The notes beneath the pieces were generated by a model, which was not told the origin of the DNA, searched no databases, and saw only the letters and a list, made by a program, of their open reading frames with translations. A program made the translations under genes and the position numbers. A stretch of DNA of 64,000 nucleotides from Faecalibacterium gallinarum. GTDB lineage: Bacteria; Bacillota; Clostridia; Oscillospirales; Ruminococcaceae. Every line of letters starts with the position of its first letter. Within the stretch, counting starts at the first letter, position 1. The DNA lies in contig NZ_BQKV01000081.1 of assembly GCF_022180365.1 (NCBI RefSeq), positions 1-64,000 of the forward strand, read 5' to 3'. Positions 14,690-23,088 of this stretch are shown here, piece after piece.

Positions 14690-15990
14690 TGCCCCGGACC
14701 AAAACCCGGCCCTCGCCCCGCCGTACCTCCCGGCATCGCCGCCGGAAAACCCTCACCCGTCGGGCCTTTCTGGCGGGGGCGGCGGCGGTCTGCGGCGCGG
14801 GGGCGCTCTGGGCGGTCCGACGGGTTCTGCCCGGGCTGTCAGGGGAGACCCGGCAGCAAAACCCGGCTCTCCCCGCCGCCGGAGAATACCGGGCGGTCTG
14901 GATCAGCTATCTGGAATGGCAGGGGATGGACTTCTCCTCGGCGGACCGCTTCCGGGCCGGGGCGGCCGGGATGCTGGACAACTGCCGGGTCCTGGGGCTG
15001 AACACCGTCATCGCCCAGGTGCGGCCCTTCGGGGACGCGCTCTACCGCAGCAATTTGTTCCCCTGGAGCCACATCTGCACCGGTACCCAAGGCCAGGACC
15101 CGGGGTTTGACCCGCTGGATATCCTGCTCACCGAGGCCCACAGCCGGGGCCTGTCGGTGGAAGGGTGGATCAACCCCTACCGGCTCCAGGCCTCGGGGGT
15201 GCCCGCCAGCCTGGCCGCCAATAACCTGGCCAACCTCCACCCCGAGTGGGTGGCCCAGGTAAACGGGGGACTTTATCTGAATCCCGCCATCCCTGCGGCG
15301 GCGGACTATGTGGTCCAGGGGGTGGCCGAGCTGGTCCAGAACTACCCGGTGGACGGGGTCCACTTCGACGATTATTTCTACCCCACCACCGACCCGGCCC
15401 TGGATGCGGCTCAGTTCGCCGCCAGCGGGGTGGCCGACCTGGCCGGGTGGCGGCGGGCCAACGTCACCGCTCTGGTGAAGGCCGCCCACGACGCCGTCAA
15501 GGCCCAGGACCCTACCCTCCGGTTTGGGGTCAGCCCCCAGGGCAACCCCGACAACGACCGGAACCAGCAGTACAGCGACATCGACGCCTGGCTCACCGCC
15601 GAGGGGGAAAACGCGGTGGTGGATTACCTCTGCCCCCAGATCTACTGGGGGTACGGCTATACCCTCAGCAATGGGTCGGACCGGTTCGCCTTTGAGAACA
15701 TCCTGCCCGAGTGGCTGGGGCTGCCCCGGGCGGCGGGGGTGGCCCTCTATTTTGGTCTCGGCGCCTGGCGGATCGGAGAAGGGGACGGCGGCACCAATGC
15801 GGACAGCGTCAGCCAGTGGAACACCGGCCGAAGCCTGGCCGATCAGCTGGAGGATCTGCGGGCCTGGGGCGGCCAGGGATACGCCCTCTACCGGTACGGG
15901 TCCCTTTTTGGTTCGGCCTGGCCCGAGCTGGCCGCCGCCGAGTGCGCCGCCCTCACCGCCGCCAACCAGCTGGGCGAAACCGCAGAATAA
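14689..15990 (+). CDS. GHL10 (DUF187) family glycosyl-hydrolase-like protein, exported
   Basis: 433 aa. N-terminus is Arg-rich with a Tat-like motif (LTRRAFLAGAAA, twin Arg at 24-25), so export is likely. The catalytic part is a TIM-barrel of the family-10-like hydrolase group (YngK/YddW relatives): EYRAVWISYLEW, LGLNTVIAQVRPFGDALY, SVEGWINPYR, YPVDGVHFDDYFYP, RFGVSPQGN, DYLCPQIYWGY. The conserved DGVHFDDYFYP loop carries the probable acid residues. These proteins are thought to act on cell-wall or other glycans; the substrate is unknown. GGAGG lies just ahead of the ATG, which overlaps the previous stop. Confidence 0.88.
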   Translation: MPRTKTRPSPRRTSRHRRRKTLTRRAFLAGAAAVCGAGALWAVRRVLPGLSGETRQQNPALPAAGEYRAVWISYLEWQGMDFSSADRFRAGAAGMLDNCRVLGLNTVIAQVRPFGDALYRSNLFPWSHICTGTQGQDPGFDPLDILLTEAHSRGLSVEGWINPYRLQASGVPASLAANNLANLHPEWVAQVNGGLYLNPAIPAAADYVVQGVAELVQNYPVDGVHFDDYFYPTTDPALDAAQFAASGVADLAGWRRANVTALVKAAHDAVKAQDPTLRFGVSPQGNPDNDRNQQYSDIDAWLTAEGENAVVDYLCPQIYWGYGYTLSNGSDRFAFENILPEWLGLPRAAGVALYFGLGAWRIGEGDGGTNADSVSQWNTGRSLADQLEDLRAWGGQGYALYRYGSLFGSAWPELAAAECAALTAANQLGETAE

Positions 15991-16027
15991 CCGAGCGGGC
16001 AGAATTCACGAAAAATTCGGCCGCCGC

Positions 16028-16056
16028 TTGTACAAAAATGCGAAATGCGGTATACT
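16028..16056 (+). promoter_or_regulatory. Promoter of the 16149 gene cluster
   Basis: TTGTAC (16028-16033), 17-bp spacer, TATACT (16051-16056). It follows the GHL10 stop codon directly and starts a new transcript. Confidence 0.8.
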
Positions 16057-16148
16057 AAATACTGAACCAAATCCATCTTGCAGGGCGTTTGCAGAACAGC
16101 CGCCCCAAACGTGAGCGGAGGGGCGGGCCTGCCCCCGGAGGTTAAAGA

Positions 16149-16688
16149 ATGAAATATCTGAAATTTATCATCCCGCTGGTGGTTGTGGCCATCCTGGCGG
16201 GGGTCGTGATCTCGAACGGCGGACCGGTGGAGATGCTGCGGAATATGCTGGGCCTCTCCAGCCAGGTGCAGGAGACCGAGACCAAAAACTGGGCCGCGGC
16301 CACCACCGACCCCATCATGGTCCCTGAGGGAACCGACACCACCGCCAAATACACCAACGTGGTGAGCAACGGATCCCTCTACGCCATCTACAACGGCATC
16401 TGGAGCCGGGACACCGGTTATTTCACGGTGCCCAGCGGTACCTTGACCATCACGGCCTGCGGCACCGCCGAGGGCACCCAGCAGTATAAGATCGCTGTCT
16501 GGAAAAAGGTGGACGGCGGGGCCGAGTATGTGGTGGGCAGCACCGGCTATATCAAGACCGACGGCACCAACTACCGCTACACCGTCACCGGGCTGGATCC
16601 GGCGGCCAGTTACCGGATCACTGTCTCTTATGACTCCAGCAAATATTATCTCTACGGCATGTTCCAGGCAGAGGGGGTCGCGGTATGA
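16149..16688 (+). CDS. Hypothetical single-pass surface protein
   Basis: 179 aa. Residues 4-22 form an uncleaved signal anchor (YLKFIIPLVVVAILAGVVI). The exposed part is rich in Thr, Tyr and Gly and has beta-sandwich character (TGYFTVPSGTLTITACG, then YRYTVTGLDPAASYRITVSY), like a small fibronectin-III-type or carbohydrate-binding fold. No family recognised. GGAGG 7 bases before the ATG; the stop overlaps the start of the next gene, which implies coupling with the DMT transporter. Confidence 0.6.
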   Translation: MKYLKFIIPLVVVAILAGVVISNGGPVEMLRNMLGLSSQVQETETKNWAAATTDPIMVPEGTDTTAKYTNVVSNGSLYAIYNGIWSRDTGYFTVPSGTLTITACGTAEGTQQYKIAVWKKVDGGAEYVVGSTGYIKTDGTNYRYTVTGLDPAASYRITVSYDSSKYYLYGMFQAEGVAV

Positions 16689-17614
16689 AAAGCCAAACCG
16701 GCAACGCTCTGCTGCTGGTCTTCTGCGCCCTGATCTGGGGTCTGGCCTTTGTGGCCCAGAGCGCGGGGGCGGGGCTTGGGGCCTACACCTTCCTGGCCTG
16801 CCGCAGCTGGCTGGCTGTGGCGGCCCTCTGGCCCACGGTGCGGGGCTTTGACGCGGTTCGCCGCCGCCGGGGGCTGCCCTCCGGCGCCCCGGCCAGCCCC
16901 GCCGACCGGCAGCTGCTGGGCCGGGCGGCTCTGGCCTGCGGTACCCTCTTGTTCACAGCGTCGGCCGCCCAGCAGATCGCAATCACCATGAACGCCTCCA
17001 CCGCCAAAGCCAGCTTTATCACCGCCATGTATGTGGTGCTGGTGCCGGTGCTGGGGCTTTTGTTTGGCCGCCGGGGCAGCACCCAGCTCTGGATCTGCAT
17101 GGCCATCTCGGTGGGGGGCCTCTACCTGCTCTGCATGCAGGGGGGCTTCGGCCAGGTGGAAAGCAGTGATCTGGTGCTTTTGCTCTGCGCTTTCCTTTTC
17201 GCTTTCCAGATCATGGCGGTGGGGCATTACTCCCCCCGGCTGGACGGGGTGCGGCTGAGTTTCGCCCAGTTCTTTGTGGTGGCGGCTGAGAGCACCGTGG
17301 CGGCCTTTTTGTTCGAGGCTCCTACCTGGGCCGACATCGCCGCCAACGCCTGGCCGCTGCTCTACTGCGGTCTGCTCTCCAGCGGGGTGGGCTACACCCT
17401 CCAAATTGTGGGCCAGAAAAATCTGGACCCCTCCATCGCCAGTTTGGCCATGTGCCTTGAGAGTGTCTTCGGCGCCCTGGGTGGCTGGGTCATCCTGGGC
17501 CAGAGCCTCTCGGGCCGGGAGGTGCTGGGCTGCGGTTTGATCTTCGCGGCGGTGGTGCTGGCCCAGCTGCCCCTGGCCGACTGGGTCCGCTGCCGGGTGG
17601 GGCGGGGCGCCTGA
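16685..17614 (+). CDS. EamA/DMT-superfamily transporter
   Basis: 309 aa with ten predicted membrane helices arranged as two EamA repeats. The first opens with LVFCALIWGLAFVAQSAG and ends near YLLCMQGGFG; the second starts at VLLLCAFLFAFQIMAVGHY and ends with the typical SVFGALGGWVILGQSLSGREVLGCGLIF. Members export amino acids or other small metabolites; the substrate is not readable. The ATGA overlap with the previous gene suggests translational coupling. Confidence 0.9.
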   Translation: MKSQTGNALLLVFCALIWGLAFVAQSAGAGLGAYTFLACRSWLAVAALWPTVRGFDAVRRRRGLPSGAPASPADRQLLGRAALACGTLLFTASAAQQIAITMNASTAKASFITAMYVVLVPVLGLLFGRRGSTQLWICMAISVGGLYLLCMQGGFGQVESSDLVLLLCAFLFAFQIMAVGHYSPRLDGVRLSFAQFFVVAAESTVAAFLFEAPTWADIAANAWPLLYCGLLSSGVGYTLQIVGQKNLDPSIASLAMCLESVFGALGGWVILGQSLSGREVLGCGLIFAAVVLAQLPLADWVRCRVGRGA

Positions 17615-17625
17615 CCGGCGGAAAG

Positions 17626-18192
17626 ATGGGAAACAGAATGGATGCCAAAACCCAGACCGTCCAGTACCGCCGGGCCGGCGGGGTAGAGTATGAGCTGGCC
17701 CGCCGCCGGGTCAAAAATCTGAACCTTCACGTCCGGGCCGACGGCTCGGTGGCGGTGAGCGTGCCCCTCCAGACATCCCTGCGGGAGGCGGACGAATTTG
17801 TGGCCGCCCACTCGGTCTGGATCGGCCAGGCCCGGGAGCGCCAGCGCCGCCGCCAGGAGCGGCAGGCCCTGCTGCCCCTGCCCGAGCCCGCCGCTGCCCA
17901 GGCTCATTTCACGGCTCTGAGCGACCAGGTATACCCGGCGTTCTGCCGGCTGCTGGGAGAAAAACCCGAGATCCGGGTGCGGGACATGACCAGCCGCTGG
18001 GGCGTCTGCGCCCCGGCCAAACGGCAGCTGACCTTTGCCTTGCAGCTGTACAATATGCCCCCGGCGGCTCAGATCTATGTGGTGGTACACGAGTACTGCC
18101 ATTTTCTTGTGCCCAACCACAGCCCGGCGTTCTGGGCGGAGGTGGAGCGGCTTTTGCCGGACTGGAAGGCCCGGCGGGCGCTGCTGAAATAA
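17626..18192 (+). CDS. YgjP/WLM-like zinc metallopeptidase
   Basis: 188 aa, cytoplasmic. The zinc motif HEYCHF near residue 155 is followed by NHSPAFWAEVERLLPDW, the signature of the YgjP-like (DUF45) family, whose third ligand is the later His. The N-terminal half has the usual beta-rich lead (YELARRRVKNLNLHVRADGS) and MTSRWGVCAP before the active site. Cellular role is not established. The start at 17626 has GGCGG close by; the in-frame ATG at 17638 is possible. Confidence 0.88.
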   Translation: MGNRMDAKTQTVQYRRAGGVEYELARRRVKNLNLHVRADGSVAVSVPLQTSLREADEFVAAHSVWIGQARERQRRRQERQALLPLPEPAAAQAHFTALSDQVYPAFCRLLGEKPEIRVRDMTSRWGVCAPAKRQLTFALQLYNMPPAAQIYVVVHEYCHFLVPNHSPAFWAEVERLLPDWKARRALLK

Positions 18193-18224
18193 AACGGAAG
18201 AAACACACGGGAGGATAAACACCC

Positions 18225-19733
18225 TTGTCGAACGAAAAAGCCCCCGAAGCGGGGCAGAACAAATACAACCGCCTGGCGGGAAATACCCTGATTTTTGCCA
18301 TTTCCAGCTTTTCATCCAAGCTGCTGACCTTCATCGTCCAGCCCTTTTTGACCTATGCCATGCGGGACGTGGAGAATATGGGCATCTCAAAGCTTTTGAG
18401 CCAGTGTGCCAATCTCTTGATCCCCTTTGTCTCCATGGGCATGTCCAACGCCATCATCCGCTTTGGCCTGGACCGGGGCAACGATAAAAAACAGGTCTTT
18501 ACCAACGGTCTTTTGACCATTCTGGCGGGCTACGGCCTGCTTTTGCTCTGCTGGCCGGTGGTCCGGCTGGTGCCCGACGTGGCAAACTACGGCGCCCTTT
18601 TGTACATCTATGTGCTGACCAGCTGCCTGCGCACCCTCTGCACCCAGTTCGTCCGCAGCCGCCAGCTCAACCGGTTGGTCGCGGCGGACGGCATCCTCTG
18701 CACCTTCGCCACCCTGATGTTCTATGTGCTCTATCTGGTGGTGTTTGACTGGGGCGCCTCGGGCTATCTGCTGGCCATCATCTGCGGCGACGTTACCAGC
18801 AGCCTCTTCCTCTTCTTCACGGCGGGGCTGTGGCGGTATGTGGATTTCCGCCGCCCCAACCGCGCCCTCTGGGGCCAGATGCTCCGGTTCTCTTTGCCCA
18901 TGATCCCGGCTCAGATCAGCTTCTGGATCATCAATGCCTCGGACATGTTCTTTGTCAAGGCCATGTGCGAAGGGGTGGAGGGCCGCAGCGGTGCGGCCTG
19001 GAGCGGCCTGCTCTCCACCGGCTACTTCCTGCCTACCATCCTGAACACTTTGGGCCTGATCTTCTACGACGCCTGGCAGCTGTCGGCGGTCACCGAGGAA
19101 GAAGGCCGGGAGAAATTCTTCTCCAACGTGTTCCGCAGCTATTCCAGCGTGATGTTCTGCTGCGCGGCGGGGATCCTCTGGCTCTGCCGGCCCACCATGC
19201 TGATTATGAAATCCAGCTACTATGACTCCTGGCAGTTTGTGCCTTTCCTGACTCTGGCGGCGGTGATGACCTGCTTCAACCAGTTTATGAATAGCATCTA
19301 CGTTCTGTACAAACGCTCCACCCGCAGTTTGTACACCATGCTGACCGGAGCCATCGCGAACTGCCTGATGAACTATTTCTTCATCCTCTGGTGGGGCCCG
19401 GTGGGGGCCACCTATGCCTCCTTCCTGGGGCTGGCGCTGGTGTTCCTGCTCCGGGCGCTGGACAGCCGGAGCCTGTTGAAAATGCGGCTTCAGCCGGGCC
19501 GGATCCTGGTGAATCTGGCCATCCTGATCGTCGAAGCGGCCATTCTGCTGGCCGAGCTGCCCCTCTACGGCCTCTGGACCGGCCTGATCACCGCGGTGGT
19601 CATCCTCTACAACTTCAAGGGCGTATGGGGGATGGTCCGGGTGCTGCTGCCCCGGCTGCTGGGCCGGCGGGGCCGTGGCCTGGTGGCCTGGGTGGACCGG
19701 CTGCTGGAGCCCAAAGCCCGCAAACAGGCCTGA
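18225..19733 (+). CDS. Polysaccharide flippase (Wzx/MATE-type)
   Basis: 502 aa with 12-14 predicted helices. The N-terminus NRLAGNTLIFAISSFSSKLL and the segment QISFWIINASDMFFVKAMC are typical of the oligosaccharide flippase (MVF/MATE superfamily) that moves lipid-linked sugar units across the membrane. The start is TTG at 18225, supported by GGGAGG 10 bases upstream; no ATG fits. It is the last gene before a strong terminator. No glycosyltransferases surround it, so the substrate is unknown. Confidence 0.88.
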   Translation: MSNEKAPEAGQNKYNRLAGNTLIFAISSFSSKLLTFIVQPFLTYAMRDVENMGISKLLSQCANLLIPFVSMGMSNAIIRFGLDRGNDKKQVFTNGLLTILAGYGLLLLCWPVVRLVPDVANYGALLYIYVLTSCLRTLCTQFVRSRQLNRLVAADGILCTFATLMFYVLYLVVFDWGASGYLLAIICGDVTSSLFLFFTAGLWRYVDFRRPNRALWGQMLRFSLPMIPAQISFWIINASDMFFVKAMCEGVEGRSGAAWSGLLSTGYFLPTILNTLGLIFYDAWQLSAVTEEEGREKFFSNVFRSYSSVMFCCAAGILWLCRPTMLIMKSSYYDSWQFVPFLTLAAVMTCFNQFMNSIYVLYKRSTRSLYTMLTGAIANCLMNYFFILWWGPVGATYASFLGLALVFLLRALDSRSLLKMRLQPGRILVNLAILIVEAAILLAELPLYGLWTGLITAVVILYNFKGVWGMVRVLLPRLLGRRGRGLVAWVDRLLEPKARKQA

Positions 19734-19757
19734 GCGCAAATAGTAATAATGACCAAC

Positions 19758-19790
19758 AAAAAACCCCCGGCTGCTGGCCGGGGGTTTTAT
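19758..19790 (+). terminator. Terminator after the flippase gene
   Basis: Stem AAACCCCCGGC/GCCGGGGGTTT, loop TGCTG, followed by TTTTATT. It can also serve the convergent gene on the minus strand. Confidence 0.9.
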
Positions 19791-19798
19791 TGCTGGGT

Positions 19799-20824
19799 TT
19801 ACTTGCGGCGGCGGAGCGCTTCCCGCAGGGTGTCCAGGGAAATGTTCCGGGCACCGTGGCGCATCTTGGGGAACGCCCGGAGCAGACGCCCCGGCCCGAA
19901 GAAAGAGTGTTTGTGCAGATGGGCCTGCATCTCCTCGGAGCGGATCTCCAGCTCGTTCTTGAGTTGTTCCAGCCGGAGCTGGTCGGTGGTCCGCTCGACG
20001 GTGCCGAGGGCAGCCAGACGGGCGGCGTTGGCCGCCTCGGAGGCGGAAAGACGGGCGTCCTCCCCGGCCTGGCGGGCGGTGCGGATGGCCTCTTCGGCCA
20101 TGGCGCGGGCGGTGGCGGCGGCCTCACGGGCCGAGTATTTCTTGGCGGCATCCCGCAGCTCGGCTTTGGCCAGCTTGAACTGGAGCCGGCCCTCGTCCAT
20201 CCGCTGATCGGCGTCCATGGCCTTGGTGCCCACCATCCGGGTCATGGCATCGCTGAGCTCCCGCAGGCCGTCGGCGACGGTTTCCAGGGTGTCCAGATCC
20301 CGGGCCAGGTCGGCGGCGGTGAAGGCGGTGAAGATCAGGTCGGCCAGATAAAGCAGATAGAGAACCAGCATGATGATCCAGCCGATGTTTTCGGGCATCA
20401 GATGAAGAAACCCCGCCAGGATGGGGTGGATGATCCGGAGCACAAAGAGCGCCCCCAGGCCCCAGATCAGGGAGAACTCCAGGCAGATATACCCGCCCAG
20501 ATTAAAGGGAGCGTCGCTGTAATCCCACCAGCGGGTGTGGTAGATGCGGTAGAGGGCCCAGCCGCCCACCAGCTCGATGGCGCTGGGGATCAGCACGCCC
20601 CCCAGAAAGGTGAGAAGCAGGCTGTGGCGCACCGGCGCCAGCAGGAGCAGCAGCGCCACCATGCCGAACCCGTAGATGGGGCAGACCGGCCCGTTGAGAA
20701 AGCCCCGGTTAACCAGCTGGCCGGTGGTGACGGCGGCGTAGGCCACCTCGGCGCACCAGCCCAGGCAGGAATAAACCAGAAAATACAGGGCAATGTCGTA
20801 GAGTGAGAAGCCAAAAATCATCAT
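19799..20824 (-). CDS. CmpB-type (ABC transporter type IV) membrane protein with coiled-coil tail
   Basis: 341 aa. The first 170 residues match PF06541-type proteins: SLYDIALYFLVYSCLGWCAEV, RGFLNGPVCPIYGFG, then four more helices. The C-terminal 160 residues are soluble, Ala/Glu/Arg-rich and probably a long coiled coil (AKAELRDAAKKYSAREAAAT). Despite the family name, transport by these proteins is not proven. Start ATG has GGAGG upstream. It follows trmB by 77 bp on the same strand and may share its transcript. Confidence 0.8.
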   Translation of the reverse strand: MMIFGFSLYDIALYFLVYSCLGWCAEVAYAAVTTGQLVNRGFLNGPVCPIYGFGMVALLLLLAPVRHSLLLTFLGGVLIPSAIELVGGWALYRIYHTRWWDYSDAPFNLGGYICLEFSLIWGLGALFVLRIIHPILAGFLHLMPENIGWIIMLVLYLLYLADLIFTAFTAADLARDLDTLETVADGLRELSDAMTRMVGTKAMDADQRMDEGRLQFKLAKAELRDAAKKYSAREAAATARAMAEEAIRTARQAGEDARLSASEAANAARLAALGTVERTTDQLRLEQLKNELEIRSEEMQAHLHKHSFFGPGRLLRAFPKMRHGARNISLDTLREALRRRK

Positions 20825-20901
20825 AGGCTACCTCCGATCAAGGTGTGCGATATAGTATGGAAAGTCTTGGCCGGGCGGGGCGGGGGATATACAAAGCCCG
20901 G

Positions 20902-21672
20902 TCAGCCCTCGGCGTCCGCTTCGTTCTGGGCGGCAGCTTCGGCCTCGGCCTGCTGGGCGGCCAACCGTTTGAGGACCTTGGGCTCGATCCAGGAGATGCT
21001 CTCCTCTCCGGGCAGCTTGCGGGCGATCAGGGCCTTGATCTTGATGCCCATCTCGGTGAACATCCCCTCGTGCTCGGTGCGGATGTTCCACTCCGGCTCG
21101 TTGTCGTGGAGGTCCCGGGTCTGCCAGGTGATCTCATAGCCCGAGGCGGGGAAGTACTCCAGGCTGTCCCGGAACAGATCTTCGTCGTCGGTCTTAAAGT
21201 AGATCTCGCCCCCATCCACCAGGAAATCCCGGTACTGGATCAGCTGGCGGGGATAGGTCAGGCGGTGCTTGTTGGAGGAGGCGTTTTTGCTCCAGGGGTT
21301 GCAGAAGTTGATGTAGATCCGGCTGACGGTGTCCTCGGGGGTGAAAACACCCCGGATCCGCTCGATGTCGGCGCTGAGGATCTTCACGTTGTCCACCGGG
21401 CGGCCGGCAGTGGCGTAGGCGGCCTCGATCTTCCGCTTGGCCAGGATCAGCACCTTGTCGGTGATGTCGATGCCGATGTAGTTGTTCTCGGGGTGGGCGC
21501 AGGCCAGCTGGGAGATAAACCCGCCCTTGCCGCAGCCCAGCTCCAGCACCAGAGGCTGTTCGGGGCGGGGGAACTGGGCGTGCCACTGGCCCCCCAGGTG
21601 GAAGGGATCGTGGACGTGAAAGTCGCTGGCCAGCAGCTCGGCGCGGGCGTAGGGCTTGAAACGCATTCTCAT
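20902..21672 (-). CDS. trmB: tRNA (guanine46-N7)-methyltransferase
   Basis: Methylates G46 in the tRNA variable loop using S-adenosylmethionine. 256 aa. The SAM-binding motif is LELGCGKGGF (about residue 43), followed by NYIGIDITDKVLI, the substrate loop INFCNPWSKNASSNKHRL (usual form NFPDPWPKKRHHKRR, here changed) and EIYFKTDDEDLF. The extended Ala/Glu-rich tail after residue 230 is unusual. The gene lies between an alanyl-tRNA editing gene and a membrane protein on the same strand. Confidence 0.93.
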   Translation of the reverse strand: MRMRFKPYARAELLASDFHVHDPFHLGGQWHAQFPRPEQPLVLELGCGKGGFISQLACAHPENNYIGIDITDKVLILAKRKIEAAYATAGRPVDNVKILSADIERIRGVFTPEDTVSRIYINFCNPWSKNASSNKHRLTYPRQLIQYRDFLVDGGEIYFKTDDEDLFRDSLEYFPASGYEITWQTRDLHDNEPEWNIRTEHEGMFTEMGIKIKALIARKLPGEESISWIEPKVLKRLAAQQAEAEAAAQNEADAEG

Positions 21673-21749
21673 AAAAATAAACTCCTTGTAATTCTGACTT
21701 TCAATAAAACGATTCGGACTGACTTTAAAAAGGGGGCTACACTTTCCTA

Positions 21750-22937
21750 TTAAACTCCGGCGTTCTCCCGCAGAAAAGCGGCGACGGCCTCGGGGTCGGC
21801 GGCGCAGCTGCCCTGGCAGACGCCGGGTTTGCCGCCGCCCCGGCCCGAGAGGGCTGCGTTCAGCGCCCGGGTCAGGGGCCGGACATCCCCCTCCCGCCGG
21901 GCTAGGCAGTAGCCGCAGCCCTTGTCGGTGGGAGTCAGGGCCGCGCAGAGGCCGCCGGTGGCCTCGGTCAGCCGCACCGCCAACCGGTGCAGCCCGTCGG
22001 GGTCCAGCCCCGGGACGATCCGGATGGCGTCCTCGCCGGGATTTACCGCTGCCGCTAGGGCATCAAACAACTGGGCGCAGATCCCGAAATGGGCGTACCG
22101 CAGATCTGCCAGTTCCCCGTGGACCCGGCGCACCGCGTTGGCCGTCTCGCTGGGTTTGGCGCTGAGCAGGGCCATGATCTCCCCCTGCCGGGTCTGCATG
22201 GTCTGAACTTCCCGCAGGGCCCGCTGGCCGCAGAGCACTGACAGCCGGACCCCGCCCTTGTAGTTCTCGGCGGCGATGATCTTGATCAGCCCCACCTGGC
22301 CCGCGGTGGCGGTGTGGGTGCCGCAGCAGGCGCAGGTATCCGCCCCCGGGATCTCCACGATCCGCACCTGGCCCGCGATCTCCTTTTTGCTCCGGTAGGT
22401 CATCCGGGCCAGTTCTTGAGGGGTGGGGTAGAGCACCCGCACCGGCGCGTCCTGCCAGATGACCTGGTTTGCCTCCAGCTCGGCCTGGCGGAGCTGGTCG
22501 GCGGTCAGGGGGACGCTAGTGTCCATCCGCACCGCCTCGGCTCCGATGTGAAAGCCCACGTTCTCAGCCCCGAAGAGCCGGTGCAGCGTCCCCGAGAGGA
22601 TGTGCTCGCCGGTGTGCTGCTGCATCTTGTCGAACCGCCAGGCCCAGTCGATCCGGGCCGTCACCGCCGCCCCCGGCCGGGCCGCCTCGGGCAGGGCGTC
22701 CACCGTGTGCCAGATGACGCCGTCCTGTTCGTGGACGTCCGACACGGTCAGGGTCTCGCCGCTCTCCAGAGTCAGGGCGCCCCGGTCTGCCGGCTGGCCG
22801 CCTCCCTCGGGGTAAAAGACGGTTCCGTCCAAAGCCAGCCGCCCGCCGCCCCCTTCCAGAGGCTGGGCCGCCGTGATGTGGGCGGCACATTCGGTGCGGT
22901 AGGGGTCGTTTTCGTAGTATTTCTCGGTGCTTTGCAT
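21750..22937 (-). CDS. Alanyl-tRNA editing protein (AlaX-L type, DHHA1)
   Basis: 395 aa. Hydrolyses mischarged tRNA-Ala in trans. The editing domain has FYPEGGGQPADRG, the zinc motif HTGEH (HILSG follows) and the partner motif CACCGTHTATAGQVG with the second Cys/His pair. The C-terminal third is a DHHA1 domain ending GRGGGKPGVCQGS. There is no aminoacylation domain, which separates it from alaS. Start ATG is preceded by GGAGGG. It heads a minus-strand group with trmB. Confidence 0.93.
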   Translation of the reverse strand: MQSTEKYYENDPYRTECAAHITAAQPLEGGGGRLALDGTVFYPEGGGQPADRGALTLESGETLTVSDVHEQDGVIWHTVDALPEAARPGAAVTARIDWAWRFDKMQQHTGEHILSGTLHRLFGAENVGFHIGAEAVRMDTSVPLTADQLRQAELEANQVIWQDAPVRVLYPTPQELARMTYRSKKEIAGQVRIVEIPGADTCACCGTHTATAGQVGLIKIIAAENYKGGVRLSVLCGQRALREVQTMQTRQGEIMALLSAKPSETANAVRRVHGELADLRYAHFGICAQLFDALAAAVNPGEDAIRIVPGLDPDGLHRLAVRLTEATGGLCAALTPTDKGCGYCLARREGDVRPLTRALNAALSGRGGGKPGVCQGSCAADPEAVAAFLRENAGV

Positions 22938-23017
22938 CCTTTGGGCCCTCCTGTGGGATCAAATCACGATACAGTATACCACGATTTTTGCCTGTGGAAA
23001 ATAGGGGCCGGATATGT

Positions 23018-23023
23018 TATGAT
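23018..23023 (+). promoter_or_regulatory. -10 box upstream of malQ
   Basis: TGTTATGAT forms an extended -10 (TATGAT 23018-23023), 66 bp ahead of the malQ start. Confidence 0.5.
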
Positions 23024-23088
23024 AAGAATTATCCGGGCGCGGAGCGCGCCGCGCCCCCAGATTTTGGTACAGAGTGAGGGAACCGTCT